Source: Candidatus Kuenenia stuttgartensis (GTDB lineage Bacteria > Planctomycetota > Planctomycetia > Pirellulales > UBA1268). Taken from it: a stretch of DNA of 44,885 nt. The stretch covers positions 1 to 44,885 of the forward strand of contig CAMCYH010000011.1 in assembly GCA_945883745.1 (NCBI GenBank), given 5' to 3'. Shown here piece after piece: positions 8,391 to 17,348 of the stretch. Numbering within the stretch: position 1 is the stretch's first letter; the number at the start of each line of letters is the position of its first letter. Made by a program: the position numbers and the translations under genes. The notes under the pieces were generated by a model. That model was not told the DNA's origin. It was given only the letters and a program-made list of their open reading frames with translations, and made no database searches.

Positions 8391-9612
8391 CGGCAGGCCG
8401 CCGGCCCGGCGACTGCACGAAGGCCGTGAGCGCGGCGGCGGCGGCCTCCACCTGCGACACTTCGATCCATTCATCAACGGTATGGGCCTGGGCGATCGAA
8501 CCGGGGCCATACACCACGCAGGGCACGCCGGCCGCGGCGTACACGCTGGCGTTGGTGCCGTAGCGAGCTGCCAGTTGTCGGGCCGCGGTCCCCTGCGATG
8601 TTGCCGCCGCGGCGAGCCACTCGGCCAGCGCTGCCGCGGCCGGATGCTCGGCCGACATTCCGCCACTTTCCAAAAATGGTTCGTCGTGCTCCACGCGGGC
8701 TTGGCCAGAAACGGCCGCGATCCGCTCGATCACCTCATGCCGTGCAGCCGTCGGCGATTCGCCCGGCAACACCCGTCGCTCAACCTCGAGCACTACCAGA
8801 TCGGGCACGAGGTTCACGCCACTGCCGCCGTGAATCGTGCCGAGGCTCAGCGTAGGCGGACCGCAGGGATGGCCGGGATTGCGGGAAAGCAACTCCTGGG
8901 CAAGCGACTCGATCGCCAGGATCACTCGCCCCGCTGGATAGATCGCATTTTCACCCCGCTCGGGGAATGAGCTGTGGCAGGCACGGCCCCGCACCCGAAT
9001 CCGCCACCGCACGGCACCCTTGTGTTGCGTGACGATGTCGAGATCGGTCGGCTCGGCGATGATCGCCGCCGTAGGCCGGGGCCCGACAAACTCACGGGCG
9101 GCTGCGTCCCCGATCGCTGCATCGGCAGTCGGTTCGTCCCACAATCGTGCCAGCGCCTTGGCTCCGGAAAAACCAAACTCCTCGTTCACCGTCGCGGCAA
9201 AGAGCACCGTCGCCTGGCGGGCGGCGTCGGAATCCCGCAGGCGATCGATCGCCACGAGCATCGCCGCCATGCCCCCCTTCACATCGCAGGCACCGCGGCC
9301 GAAGAGCCGACCGTCGTGCACTGCTGGCGTGAAGGGCTCGATCGTCATGCCATCGGCGGGAACCGTGTCCTGATGGGCGTCCCACAGGATCACCGGCGCG
9401 TCAGGCACGGTTGCCTCCAGCCTGGCCACCACGTTGTCCCGTCCGGGTGACACCTTCTGCCGCAGGCACGGCAGGCCAGCCGCCGCGAACCGCTGAACGA
9501 GGTATTCCGTGACTCGTCCCTCGAGGTACTCCGGCCCCGACACGTCCCGCCCCATCGGGTTCACGCTTGGGCGGCGGACGAGGTTTGCAAGAGTGGCCAG
9601 TGGGTCAGACAT
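8377..9612 (-). CDS. M20 family metallopeptidase (ArgE/DapE-like)
   Basis: 411 residues. Metal and catalytic residues of the M20 family are in place: H80 and D82 in WDAHQDTVPADG, D110 in GRGACDVKGG, the E144-E145 pair in VNEEFG, E177 in AEPTD and H387 in QAHTVDEW. It should be a cytoplasmic di-zinc deacylase or dipeptidase related to acetylornithine deacetylase and succinyl-diaminopimelate desuccinylase; which acyl substrate it uses cannot be decided. The ATG at 9612 begins the typical M20 N-terminus (MSDPLATLANLVRRPSVNP); a longer open frame upstream lacks family similarity and crosses the divergent promoter region. There is no SD, but TAGGGT lies 7 nt upstream. Confidence 0.9.
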   Translation of the reverse strand: MSDPLATLANLVRRPSVNPMGRDVSGPEYLEGRVTEYLVQRFAAAGLPCLRQKVSPGRDNVVARLEATVPDAPVILWDAHQDTVPADGMTIEPFTPAVHDGRLFGRGACDVKGGMAAMLVAIDRLRDSDAARQATVLFAATVNEEFGFSGAKALARLWDEPTADAAIGDAAAREFVGPRPTAAIIAEPTDLDIVTQHKGAVRWRIRVRGRACHSSFPERGENAIYPAGRVILAIESLAQELLSRNPGHPCGPPTLSLGTIHGGSGVNLVPDLVVLEVERRVLPGESPTAARHEVIERIAAVSGQARVEHDEPFLESGGMSAEHPAAAALAEWLAAAATSQGTAARQLAARYGTNASVYAAAGVPCVVYGPGSIAQAHTVDEWIEVSQVEAAAAALTAFVQSPGRRPAATRA

Positions 9613-9619
9613 CCGGCTC

Positions 9620-9625
9620 ACCCTA
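9620..9625 (-). promoter_or_regulatory. Possible -10 box of the M20 gene, leaderless geometry
   Basis: On the minus strand TAGGGT is followed by GAGCCGG and the ATG at 9612. The hexamer fits TAnnnT and sits where a leaderless transcript would need it. Alternatively the GGGTGAG part could act as a weak SD. Confidence 0.25.
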
Positions 9626-9666
9626 CCAAACCGGTTCGTTTCTTTCCCTTCCCGGCAGACCGCCCC

Positions 9667-9672
9667 TAGGAT
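9667..9672 (+). promoter_or_regulatory. Possible -10 box of the lipocalin-like secreted protein gene
   Basis: TAGGAT is followed by 6 nt and a GTG at 9679 that is in frame with the gene. Either the GTG is a leaderless start, or transcription begins there and the ATG at 9724 has a 45-nt leader. Confidence 0.3.
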
Positions 9673-9723
9673 TCGCCGGTGTCTGCCGAAGGCTGCCGGT
9701 GCTTGATTGAGAACCCCCTGATC

Positions 9724-10920
9724 ATGGTTCAATCCTGCGATGTGCATGCGGTCGTGTGGATGGCGGTCGGGCTCGTGGCCATCGCCGCCTCCGCACAGGA
9801 TGCCGAGCCACCGTCCGCCCCCGCCGAGCACCAGGCGACGCTCGATGATCTCGCCTGGATGGTGGGCGACTGGGTCGTGGAACAGGACGACGAGCAGCAG
9901 ACCGGTGCTGATGAATCGCACCAGACGATCGCGGTGCATGTTCGCTGGAGCCCCACGAGGGCGTTTCTCATCCGCGAGATGACGATCCATCACGACACGA
10001 CACGGGTCGCCCACTACACACAGCGGATCGGACGTGATCCCCGCACCCACTCCCTCCGCTCCTGGCTCTTCGATGACCAGGGGTCACATGGTGAGGCGGC
10101 CTGGACAAAAAAAGGCGACACACTCGTCGCTCGTTCGACCACCGTGCTGCCGGATGGCAGCGAGGTTTCGGCACGAACGGAATACCGCCACGACGGCAAT
10201 GACCACTGCACATGGGAATCGGTGCACACCCACGATGATGCCGCCGCTGCGGAGCCACTTCGCCTCGTGCTCGTGCGGGCGTCGGCTTTTCCGCCCACCG
10301 CCACCGCCGATGACGACGACGTGTCCCGCAAGGCAGCGATCATGAGTGGCCCCCGCTGGCAGCAGGCGGTGTTCGAACTTGGTCAATGGCTGGCGACACA
10401 ATCGATCTACACGTCGGAGGAAGTGCTCCGCATCAAGGCCGGCTTCAATGATCGTGTGGCCGACGCGTCCGCGGACGACCTCGCAGAGATGCTCGACGAC
10501 CTGGATGCGAAGCTGCGTATCGTCGACAGCCCGGAGGCGCGCGATGCCCGCGACTGGGTGGGCCACTACCTGTCTGCGCTGTCAGATCGCAGGCGGGCAC
10601 GAGCGCTCGCCGACGTGCCTGACATCACGAAGATGTCGGTGGCCGAACTTCAGGCCGAAATCGCGACCGTGACCCAGAAACGCTCCGGCATCCAGCAACG
10701 CCAGGCAGCCTTCGAGAGTGGACGGCGGGAATTCGTGGAGCGGGCTCTTCAGACGGGGCAGCGGGCCGCAGCCCCACCGTCGGGCGGTCGGGGGGTGGCG
10801 GGTTCGCCACCCCGGCGTGATGGAGAGCCGCCGTTTTCCTCAACCCGCAGCCCGGGCATGACCATTTACACCGGCGGCTTCGGCGGTGCCGGAGTCGCCG
10901 TCAGCGTCGGCAACTTTTAG
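9724..10920 (+). CDS. Secreted protein with N-terminal lipocalin-like domain, function unknown
   Basis: 398 residues from ATG 9724; an in-frame GTG at 9679 would add 15 residues. A hydrophobic export segment (VVWMAVGLVAIAASA) precedes the mature chain. The part from LDDLAWMVGDWVVEQD through RTEYRHDG looks like the beta-barrel domain of DUF1579/lipocalin-like proteins, where a (M/L)xGxW motif opens the first strand. A helical section follows (residues about 240-330, rich in Asp/Glu/Arg/Gln, ending in a possible coiled coil EIATVTQKRSGIQQRQ), then a Gly/Pro/Arg-rich tail ending TIYTGGFGGAGVAVSVGNF. No catalytic residues are recognised. It is probably periplasmic and transcribed alone. Confidence 0.72.
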   Translation: MVQSCDVHAVVWMAVGLVAIAASAQDAEPPSAPAEHQATLDDLAWMVGDWVVEQDDEQQTGADESHQTIAVHVRWSPTRAFLIREMTIHHDTTRVAHYTQRIGRDPRTHSLRSWLFDDQGSHGEAAWTKKGDTLVARSTTVLPDGSEVSARTEYRHDGNDHCTWESVHTHDDAAAAEPLRLVLVRASAFPPTATADDDDVSRKAAIMSGPRWQQAVFELGQWLATQSIYTSEEVLRIKAGFNDRVADASADDLAEMLDDLDAKLRIVDSPEARDARDWVGHYLSALSDRRRARALADVPDITKMSVAELQAEIATVTQKRSGIQQRQAAFESGRREFVERALQTGQRAAAPPSGGRGVAGSPPRRDGEPPFSSTRSPGMTIYTGGFGGAGVAVSVGNF

Positions 10921-10928
10921 CCCCAAAA

Positions 10929-10966
10929 ACGCCCACCTCGTCCGCTGGGGCGTCTGGCTGTATAAC
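10929..10966 (+). promoter_or_regulatory. Leader elements upstream of the nuo operon
   Basis: An inverted repeat (ACGCCC at 10929-10934, GGGCGT at 10948-10953) just after the preceding stop codon may act as a weak terminator, though no T run follows. TATAAC (10961-10966, 5 of 6 to the -10 consensus) comes next and would give a leader of about 105 nt before nuoA; no -35 match is found at the right spacing. Confidence 0.25.
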
Positions 10967-11078
10967 CTTGGGTGCGGCGAGCGACTTTGTGACGAATTTC
11001 ACGAAGTGGCCTCCCGCTGCCGATTTTCATCTTTTGTCGGTCTTGCAGACGCCTTCCTCCGAGCCCAGCCAGCCTGTC

Positions 11079-11474
11079 ATGGACGCGATTCTCCCCGTCC
11101 TCCTGTTTGTCGTGATCGCGGCAGCGGTCTCGGTCGGTCTCGTCGTGTTCGCCGAACTCGTCGGACCGAAGCGACACGGGGCCGTCAAGGAAATGCCGTA
11201 TGAGAGCGGCATGGATCCGATTCATGACACCCGCCGCCGATTCGACGTCCGCTTCCACCTCGTCGCTATCACGTTTCTGGTGTTCGACGTGGAACTGCTT
11301 TTCCTGTACCCCTGGGCGGTCGCAAGCCGGTCAGCCGCGGGAATCGACGCCGCCGTCGCCGACGGATTTGTCTCCAGTCGCGGCCTGGTCTTTATGGCGG
11401 CAATGGTCTTTACAGCATTCGTGATCGTCGGATTCGCATACGACTGGAAAAAGGGGGTGTTTCGATGGCGGTAG
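11079..11474 (+). CDS. nuoA: NADH-quinone oxidoreductase subunit A
   Basis: 131 residues. First gene of the nuo operon, encoding a small three-helix membrane subunit of complex I that closes the quinone-site region with NuoH and NuoJ. The family is clear from [17 protein letters not shown] and [29 protein letters not shown], including the conserved acidic residues of the middle helix. The ATG at 11079 starts the first helix; upstream in-frame codons add a polar stretch foreign to NuoA. The end overlaps the start of nuoB by 10 nt, so the two are probably translationally coupled. Confidence 0.95.
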   Translation: MDAILPVLLFVVIAAAVSVGLVVFAELVGPKRHGAVKEMPYESGMDPIHDTRRRFDVRFHLVAITFLVFDVELLFLYPWAVASRSAAGIDAAVADGFVSSRGLVFMAAMVFTAFVIVGFAYDWKKGVFRWR

Positions 11475-12082
11475 CCTCGTCAAACCTGGAACTTCCGGAG
11501 AACGTCGTCGTCAGCAAACTCGACGAACTGGCCAGCTGGTGTCGCAAAAACAGCCTCTGGCCGATGCCCTTCGCCACCGCCTGCTGCGGGATCGAACTCA
11601 TGGCCACCGGTGCCAGCAAGCACGATCTTTCCCGCTTCGGTGCCGAAGTCTTCCGGTTCAGCCCCCGGCAGTGCGACCTGATGATCGTGGCCGGCCGCGT
11701 CGTCATGAAGATGCTGCCCGTGCTGCAACGGATTTGGCAGCAGATGCACGAGCCCAAGTGGTGCATTTCGATGGGTGCCTGCGCCAGCACCGGCGGCGTG
11801 TTCGACACCTATGCCGTCGTGCAGGGAATCGACCGGTTCATTCCGGTCGACATGTACGTGCCCGGCTGCCCCCCGCGGCCCGAGCAGCTCATCCAGGCGA
11901 TCATCGATCTTCAGGACAAAATCCAGCGGGAGGGCACGATCACCGGCCGCGAGTTCGACACCCGCCAGCGTCAAGAGCGGAAGCGGGCGCTCGTTGAGAT
12001 CACGTCTCCACATACGATCGATGCATCCCGAAATCCCATCATGCAGCGCGAGCTCGCTGCCGCCGCCCTCCCCCGTTCCTGA
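11465..12082 (+). CDS. nuoB: NADH-quinone oxidoreductase subunit B (N2 cluster)
   Basis: 205 residues. This peripheral-arm subunit carries Fe-S cluster N2, which passes electrons to quinone. The four ligands are visible as C40, C41, C106 and C135 ([22 protein letters not shown]), with the same 65 and 29 residue spacings as in E. coli NuoB. The C-terminal part after about residue 165 is a charged extension ([12 protein letters not shown]...) of unknown role. Its start lies within the end of nuoA. Confidence 0.97.
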   Translation: MAVASSNLELPENVVVSKLDELASWCRKNSLWPMPFATACCGIELMATGASKHDLSRFGAEVFRFSPRQCDLMIVAGRVVMKMLPVLQRIWQQMHEPKWCISMGACASTGGVFDTYAVVQGIDRFIPVDMYVPGCPPRPEQLIQAIIDLQDKIQREGTITGREFDTRQRQERKRALVEITSPHTIDASRNPIMQRELAAAALPRS

Positions 12083-12099
12083 TCCCACCGTCCGCTTCC

Positions 12100-12609
12100 A
12101 TGCCGTACCATCCTCCTGCCGTCGATGATGTCGTCGCCGCTGTCCGCGACCGCTTTGCTGGCACCGAAACGAGCGTGTTCCGTGGACAGACACGGCTGGT
12201 CGTACCCGAGCCGCAGTCGTTCGATCTGCTGGCATTTCTCAAGGAACGAGGGTTCGATCTGCTCGTCGACGTCTCCTGCGTTGACTATCTCGACTATCCC
12301 GACGCCAAGCATCGCTATGGCCTCGTCTATCTTGTGGCCAACACCGCCACCAACCAGCGGCTCACAATCCGTGTTTTCGTCGACGACCCCGCGCCGACGG
12401 TGAAGAGCGTTGTGCCGCTCTGGGAAGGGGCCAACTGGCTGGAGCGGGAAGTCTGGGATCTCTTCGGCATCCAGTTCGAGGGTCACCCCGATCTCCGCCG
12501 CCTCGTGATGCCCGAGGAGTTCACCGCCCACCCGCTTCGCAAGGACTATCCGCTGCAAGGCCGCGGCGAACGCCACAACTTCCCCGTCATCACCCGAGAT
12601 CACAGTTAG
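12100..12609 (+). CDS. nuoC: NADH-quinone oxidoreductase subunit C
   Basis: 169 residues. This is the 30-kDa-type peripheral subunit that braces NuoD and NuoB near the quinone site. Typical motifs are SCVDYLDYP, RYGLVYLV, and the C-terminal signature WLEREVWDLFGIQFEGHPDLRRLVMPE followed by HPLRKDYPL. It is a separate gene, not fused to nuoD as in E. coli. The ATG lies 17 nt after nuoB without a strong SD. Confidence 0.95.
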   Translation: MPYHPPAVDDVVAAVRDRFAGTETSVFRGQTRLVVPEPQSFDLLAFLKERGFDLLVDVSCVDYLDYPDAKHRYGLVYLVANTATNQRLTIRVFVDDPAPTVKSVVPLWEGANWLEREVWDLFGIQFEGHPDLRRLVMPEEFTAHPLRKDYPLQGRGERHNFPVITRDHS

Positions 12610-12612
12610 CCG

Positions 12613-13851
12613 ATGTCGATCGCACCTGCCGAATTCGCCGTTCCGAGCCACAGCCCCACGCCGGCTGCCCGGAACGAGGACTATCTCTGGACGCTCAACT
12701 TCGGCCCGCAGCATCCGGCCACGCACACGACGCTGCGGCTGGTCCTCAAACTCGAGGGCGAGCGGGTCGTCGACGCGATGCCGGAGATGGGCTACCTTCA
12801 TTCCGGTTTTGAGAAGATCGGTGAGCACCTCACGTTCAACCAGTACGTGACGGTCACCGATCGGATGAATTACATCTCGCCGATGGCCAACAATGTGGCC
12901 TGGCATCATGCCGTCGAGACGCTCCTAGGCATCGAGCTCACACCGCGGTGCAAATACATCCGCACGATCATCGCCGAACTGGCCCGCATCAGCGACCATC
13001 TCCTCAGCAACGGAGCCGTCGGGCTCGATACCGGGGCGTTCACATTTTTCCTCTACGCGTTCTACCAGCGTGAGGTGATCTACGACATTTTCGAAACGCT
13101 CTGTGGGGCCCGGTTTACCAACTCCTATACCCGCGTAGGGGGTGCCTCGCAGGACTTCACGCCGCTGGTGATCGAGAAGATCCGCACGTTTGTGAAGACG
13201 TTTCCCAAGACACTCGACGACATGGAGCGGCTGCTTACCCGCAATCGCATCTTTGTCGATCGCACGAAGGGCGTGGGCGTGCTCACGAAGGAGGAGGCGA
13301 TCAACCGGAGCGCGACAGGACCGGTGGCGCGGGCCAGTGGCGTCACCCGCGACCTGCGGAAGGACGAGCCCTACCTCGCCTACGAAGATTTCCAATTCCA
13401 GGTGGCCTGCGCGAGTGCCGGTGACTGCTACGCTCGGTATCTCGTGCGGATGCAGGAGATGCGAGAGAGCCTCAAAATCGTCGCGCAGGCGATCGAACAC
13501 CTTCCCGACGGGCCGGTGAATGTCGGCATCGATCAGCGGATGGCCCTCCCCACGAAAAAGCAGGTCTATTCGTCGATCGAGGGCACGATCTCCCACTTCG
13601 AGCTTTCGATGAGCAACCGCGGCTTCGAGGTGCCCTGCGAGGAGTCCTATGCCGCCATCGAGGCACCCAACGGCGAACTCGGCTTCTACATCGCCGGCGA
13701 CGGCAACGAGACGGCGTACCGCGCCCGGTGCCGCCCGCCGAGCGTGCTCCACTTCGCGATGTTTCCATACCTCATCCGCGGCCATACCCTCTCCGACGTC
13801 GTGGCCGTGCTCGGTAGTCTCAACATCATCGCCGCGGAGCTCGACCGATGA
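12613..13851 (+). CDS. nuoD: NADH-quinone oxidoreductase subunit D (49 kDa)
   Basis: 412 residues. Together with NuoB it forms the quinone-binding cavity; it descends from the large subunit of NiFe hydrogenases but lacks the nickel-binding cysteines. Motifs include NFGPQHPATHTTLRLVLKLEGE near the N-terminus, MGYLHSGFEKIGE, the TDRMNYISPMANN segment, and the C-terminal RPPSVLHFAMFPYLIRGH, SDVVAVLGSLNIIAAELDR, which matches the conserved end of the family. It begins 3 nt after nuoC and overlaps nuoE by 4 nt (ATGA). Confidence 0.97.
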   Translation: MSIAPAEFAVPSHSPTPAARNEDYLWTLNFGPQHPATHTTLRLVLKLEGERVVDAMPEMGYLHSGFEKIGEHLTFNQYVTVTDRMNYISPMANNVAWHHAVETLLGIELTPRCKYIRTIIAELARISDHLLSNGAVGLDTGAFTFFLYAFYQREVIYDIFETLCGARFTNSYTRVGGASQDFTPLVIEKIRTFVKTFPKTLDDMERLLTRNRIFVDRTKGVGVLTKEEAINRSATGPVARASGVTRDLRKDEPYLAYEDFQFQVACASAGDCYARYLVRMQEMRESLKIVAQAIEHLPDGPVNVGIDQRMALPTKKQVYSSIEGTISHFELSMSNRGFEVPCEESYAAIEAPNGELGFYIAGDGNETAYRARCRPPSVLHFAMFPYLIRGHTLSDVVAVLGSLNIIAAELDR

Positions 13852-14345
13852 TCGCCCAGAGAAAAATCCTCACCGACGAGATGATCGCCCAGATCGAGAC
13901 GCTCGCGTCGCGGTATCCCACGCGGCAGGCGGTCACGCTTCCAGCCCTCCATATGGTCCACGCGGCACTGCGACAGGTGCCCCTTGAAGCAGTCGTCGAG
14001 ATTGCCGAGGTGCTCGGACTAGCGCCGGCCGAAGTGCAAGACACCCTCAGCTTTTATCAGTTCTTCCATCAGGACAAACCGCACGGCGAGGTGCGGGCGT
14101 TTGTCTGCCGGTCGATTTCCTGTGCGTTGCGGGGAGGCGATGAACTCCTCGAGCACCTCTGCCACAAGAATGGCGTGAAGCCCTACGGCACGACGGCCGA
14201 TGGTGCGCTGACGATCGAACCGGCGGAGTGTCTCGGCGCGTGCGACTTCGCCCCGTGCATTCTCGCCAATGACGACCTGCTCACGAACATGACGCCCGAG
14301 GCCGCGGAAGCGGAATTGAAAAAGCCACGTGGGAGGGCCACCTGA
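13848..14345 (+). CDS. nuoE: NADH-quinone oxidoreductase subunit E (24 kDa, N1a)
   Basis: 165 residues with a thioredoxin-like fold holding the [2Fe-2S] cluster N1a in the NADH dehydrogenase module. The ligands are C87, C92, C128 and C132 (CRSISC and CLGAC), the usual Cx4C...Cx3C arrangement. The helical N-terminal part (about 10-60) packs against NuoF. It overlaps nuoD by 4 nt and ends one base before the nuoF ATG. Confidence 0.96.
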   Translation: MIAQRKILTDEMIAQIETLASRYPTRQAVTLPALHMVHAALRQVPLEAVVEIAEVLGLAPAEVQDTLSFYQFFHQDKPHGEVRAFVCRSISCALRGGDELLEHLCHKNGVKPYGTTADGALTIEPAECLGACDFAPCILANDDLLTNMTPEAAEAELKKPRGRAT

Positions 14346-14346
14346 C

Positions 14347-15702
14347 ATGCCGGCGTTCAAGCCTGTTCTTCTGGAAGCCGTCGGCGTGCCCAACGGCCAC
14401 CTGCTTGCCAGTTACAAGAGTCGTGGCGGCTATGCCCCGCTCGAGAGGGTACTTGCCGAAAAGCAGCCGGTCGATGTCGTCGACATGGTGAAGGCGTCGG
14501 GGCTGCGGGGACGGGGAGGCGCCGGCTTTTCGACCGGACTCAAGTGGACCTTCCTTCCGAAGGACCATCCCGGACCGATCTATCTCTGCGTCAATGCCGA
14601 TGAGAGCGAGCCCGGCACGTTCAATAATCGCATCCTGATGGAGGACGACCCGCACCAGGTGATCGAGGGCATCATCCTCTCGTCATTCGCGACGCGGGCC
14701 TGCACGGCCTACATCTACCTGCGGTACGAGTATCCGCGGAGTTGGCACCGGCTGCAGGCGGCCATCGACGAGGCCTATGCCGCCGGCTATCTCGGCAAGA
14801 ACATTCGCGGCACGGGTTTCTCGCTCGACATCTACCTCCATCGTGGCGCCGCGGCCTACATCTGCGGTGAGGAGACGGGCCTGATCGAAAGTCTCGAAGG
14901 CAAGCGGGCCTGGCCGCGGATCAAGCCGCCGTTCCCGGCCATCGAGGGCTTGTTTCGCAAGCCGACCGTCGTGAACAACATCGAGACGATGGCCTGCGTG
15001 GCCCAGATCGCACGCCGCGGCGTGGAGTGGTTCAAGTCGATCGGGGTGCCGGCCGATCCAAATAACCCGCGGGACCCCGGATCCTACGGACCGAAGCTCT
15101 ATTGTCTCTCCGGACATGTCGAAAAGCCCGGGTGCTATGAGGCGCCGCTGGGCATCACGGCCCGTCAGTTGATCGATGAATTCGGTGGTGGCGTGTGGAA
15201 GGGCCGCAAGGCCAAGGCCGTCATCCCGGGGGGAATTTCGATGGGCCTGATGACCGAGAGTGAACTCGATACGCCGCTCGACTTCGCCGGCCCCGGCAAG
15301 GTGGGCTGCCTCGGGCTCGGCACTGCGGCCGTCGTCGTGATCGACGATCAGACGAGTATCGTCGACGTGCTTCACAATTCCTGCCGGTTCTTCGCCCACG
15401 AGTCGTGTGGCCAGTGCACGCCCTGCCGTGAGGGCACGAGCTGGAGCCTGCGGATGCTCGAGCGGATCAAGGCGGGCAAAGGCCGGCTCAAGGACCTCGA
15501 CCTCCTCGCCGAGATCGGCAGCACGATGGGAATGATGCCGGGCAGCACGATCTGCGGCCTGGCGGACGGCGCCGCCTGGCCGATCAAGAACGCGATCAAC
15601 AAGTTTCGCAGCGAATTCGAAGACCACATCAAGCGAACGAATCCCACGGGCTGGATGGTGACCGAACCCGTTCCCGCCCTGCAGATCGTGGAGGCGCACT
15701 AG
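14347..15702 (+). CDS. nuoF: NADH-quinone oxidoreductase subunit F (51 kDa, FMN/NADH)
   Basis: 451 residues. This subunit binds NADH and FMN and carries the [4Fe-4S] cluster N3. The FMN/NADH glycine-rich loop GLRGRGGAGFSTG spans about 52-64, then NADESEPGTFNNR, then a SLBB-like segment, and the cluster motif ESCGQCTPCREG plus the distal Cys in STICGLADG. ATG 14347 is preferred over an in-frame GTG at 14329, because GGGAGGG (14331-14337) then serves as SD and the GTG lies inside nuoE. Confidence 0.96.
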   Translation: MPAFKPVLLEAVGVPNGHLLASYKSRGGYAPLERVLAEKQPVDVVDMVKASGLRGRGGAGFSTGLKWTFLPKDHPGPIYLCVNADESEPGTFNNRILMEDDPHQVIEGIILSSFATRACTAYIYLRYEYPRSWHRLQAAIDEAYAAGYLGKNIRGTGFSLDIYLHRGAAAYICGEETGLIESLEGKRAWPRIKPPFPAIEGLFRKPTVVNNIETMACVAQIARRGVEWFKSIGVPADPNNPRDPGSYGPKLYCLSGHVEKPGCYEAPLGITARQLIDEFGGGVWKGRKAKAVIPGGISMGLMTESELDTPLDFAGPGKVGCLGLGTAAVVVIDDQTSIVDVLHNSCRFFAHESCGQCTPCREGTSWSLRMLERIKAGKGRLKDLDLLAEIGSTMGMMPGSTICGLADGAAWPIKNAINKFRSEFEDHIKRTNPTGWMVTEPVPALQIVEAH

Positions 15703-15710
15703 GAAGTCTC

Positions 15711-17348
15711 ATGCCCGTAGTCATCGTTGACGGACAAGAAATCGAGTTTGGGGCCGAGGAGCAGCTCAACTGTATTCAGGCCGCCCGGCTGGCGGGCAAG
15801 GAAATTCCGCACTACTGCTGGCATCCGGGCCTGTCTGTGGTAGCCAGCTGCCGCATGTGCCTGATCGAGACAGGCCAACGCGATGCGAAGACGGGCGCCG
15901 TCACGATGGTGCCCAAACTCGTGCCCGGCTGCCAGACACCGGTCAAGGACGGCACCGTGATCGTCACCGAGAGTGACAAGGTGACGGAGAGTCGGGCCCG
16001 GGTCGAGGAGGCGCTGCTCATCGACCATCCGATCGACTGCCCGATCTGTGACAAGGCCGGCGAGTGTCTTCTGCAGGACTATCACTTCGAGCACGGCCAG
16101 GCCGAGCGGCGGGCCGATCTCCATCCCTTCCATAGTCGCAAGCGAGACGTCGGGCCGACGGTCTCGCTCTTCGTCGACCGCTGCATCATGTGCACGCGGT
16201 GCGTGCGGTTCACCCGAGAGGTGAGCGGCACTTCGGAACTGATGGTGACCAGCCGCGGGGCGAAGGAAGAGATCGATGTCTTTCCCGGCTTCCCGCTCGA
16301 CAACAAACTAGCCGGCAATGTCGTCGATCTCTGCCCGGTCGGTGCACTCGGTGACAAAGATTTTCTGTACCAGCAGCGGGTGTGGTTCCTGAAGCGGGAG
16401 CCGAATGTCTGTGGTGGCTGTGCCGCAGGATGCTCCATCTCCACCGAGCACAACCAAGACACGGTCTACCGGCTCAAGCCCCGCGAGAACATGCACGTCA
16501 ACAAGTGGTGGATCTGTGATGAGGGCCGCTACGGCTGGCACCATCTGCACGATTCTGCCCGGGTGCTCGAGGCTGGCCGAAAGGCGGCAGGTAGCTCTCA
16601 TCGCGGCAACGCGACGCATGGTGGCGTCGAACCGGTTGAGTGGGCCGATGTCGTCGCGCAGCTCCGCAGCGACCTGGCCGCGGCCGGGCGGCTCGCGGTC
16701 GCCGTTTCGCCGCAGCTCACGATTGAAGAAGCCTGGATGCTTTGCTCGGTCGCTCGGTCGCTCGATCCGGAGGCCTACCTGGCTCTCGGCTTCGTGCCCA
16801 CGACAGGCGAAGACGAGACCTTTCCCGGCGGCTTCACGATTCGCGGCGAGAAGTGCCCCAACCGCCGCGGTGTCGAGCAGGTGCTGGGCCTGTTCAACGC
16901 AGCCAATACCGGCTGGGACGATCTTGTCGCCCATGTTGCCGGTGGCGGAGCGAGGGCCGCGTGGATCACGGCGGGCCATGCTCAGCCCTGGATTGAGACC
17001 GCCACGGCGGCGGCGTTCGCCAACCTCGAGCAACTCGTCGTACAGGATCTTTTCCATTCGCCACTGATGGAGCTGGCAACCTGGCGGCTTCCCGCAGCCG
17101 GGTTTGCCGAGCGGGCCGGCACGTGGGTGAATGTCGCTCACCGAGCTCAGTGCTTCCGTCAGGCGATCCGCCCGCCGGCTGGTGTCTGGCCGGAAGGCCG
17201 TCTTTATTGGAACATGCTTGGCCGCCGTGGCCTTTATGACCCGACGGCCATCCGCCACGAACTGGCCGCCTCCTCAGCCGCCTTCGCGGCACTCGCCGGT
17301 GACATCCCAGCGACCGGCATTGACCTCCGCATCCATCAACTCGCATGA
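15711..17348 (+). CDS. nuoG: NADH-quinone oxidoreductase subunit G, short form
   Basis: 545 residues, clearly shorter than E. coli NuoG (about 900) or the Thermus homologue (about 780). The Fe-S relay is complete: N1b ligands C36, C47, C50, C74; N5 ligands H106, C110, C113, C119; N4 ligands C158, C161, C164, C208. It also keeps the extra CxxCxxxC-x27-C set (C234, C237, C241, C269) that binds the off-pathway cluster N7 in some bacteria. The molybdopterin-oxidoreductase-like domain that normally follows is reduced to about 270 residues. AGGAAG 3 nt after the nuoF coding sequence serves as SD. The end overlaps nuoH by 4 nt. Confidence 0.94.
   Translation: MPVVIVDGQEIEFGAEEQLNCIQAARLAGKEIPHYCWHPGLSVVASCRMCLIETGQRDAKTGAVTMVPKLVPGCQTPVKDGTVIVTESDKVTESRARVEEALLIDHPIDCPICDKAGECLLQDYHFEHGQAERRADLHPFHSRKRDVGPTVSLFVDRCIMCTRCVRFTREVSGTSELMVTSRGAKEEIDVFPGFPLDNKLAGNVVDLCPVGALGDKDFLYQQRVWFLKREPNVCGGCAAGCSISTEHNQDTVYRLKPRENMHVNKWWICDEGRYGWHHLHDSARVLEAGRKAAGSSHRGNATHGGVEPVEWADVVAQLRSDLAAAGRLAVAVSPQLTIEEAWMLCSVARSLDPEAYLALGFVPTTGEDETFPGGFTIRGEKCPNRRGVEQVLGLFNAANTGWDDLVAHVAGGGARAAWITAGHAQPWIETATAAAFANLEQLVVQDLFHSPLMELATWRLPAAGFAERAGTWVNVAHRAQCFRQAIRPPAGVWPEGRLYWNMLGRRGLYDPTAIRHELAASSAAFAALAGDIPATGIDLRIHQLA

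Noticed and set aside
9613..10050. Extension of the M20 peptidase upstream to 10050
   Set aside because: The extra 146 residues do not resemble the family, overlap the divergent secreted-protein gene and would bury the likely -10 boxes of both genes.
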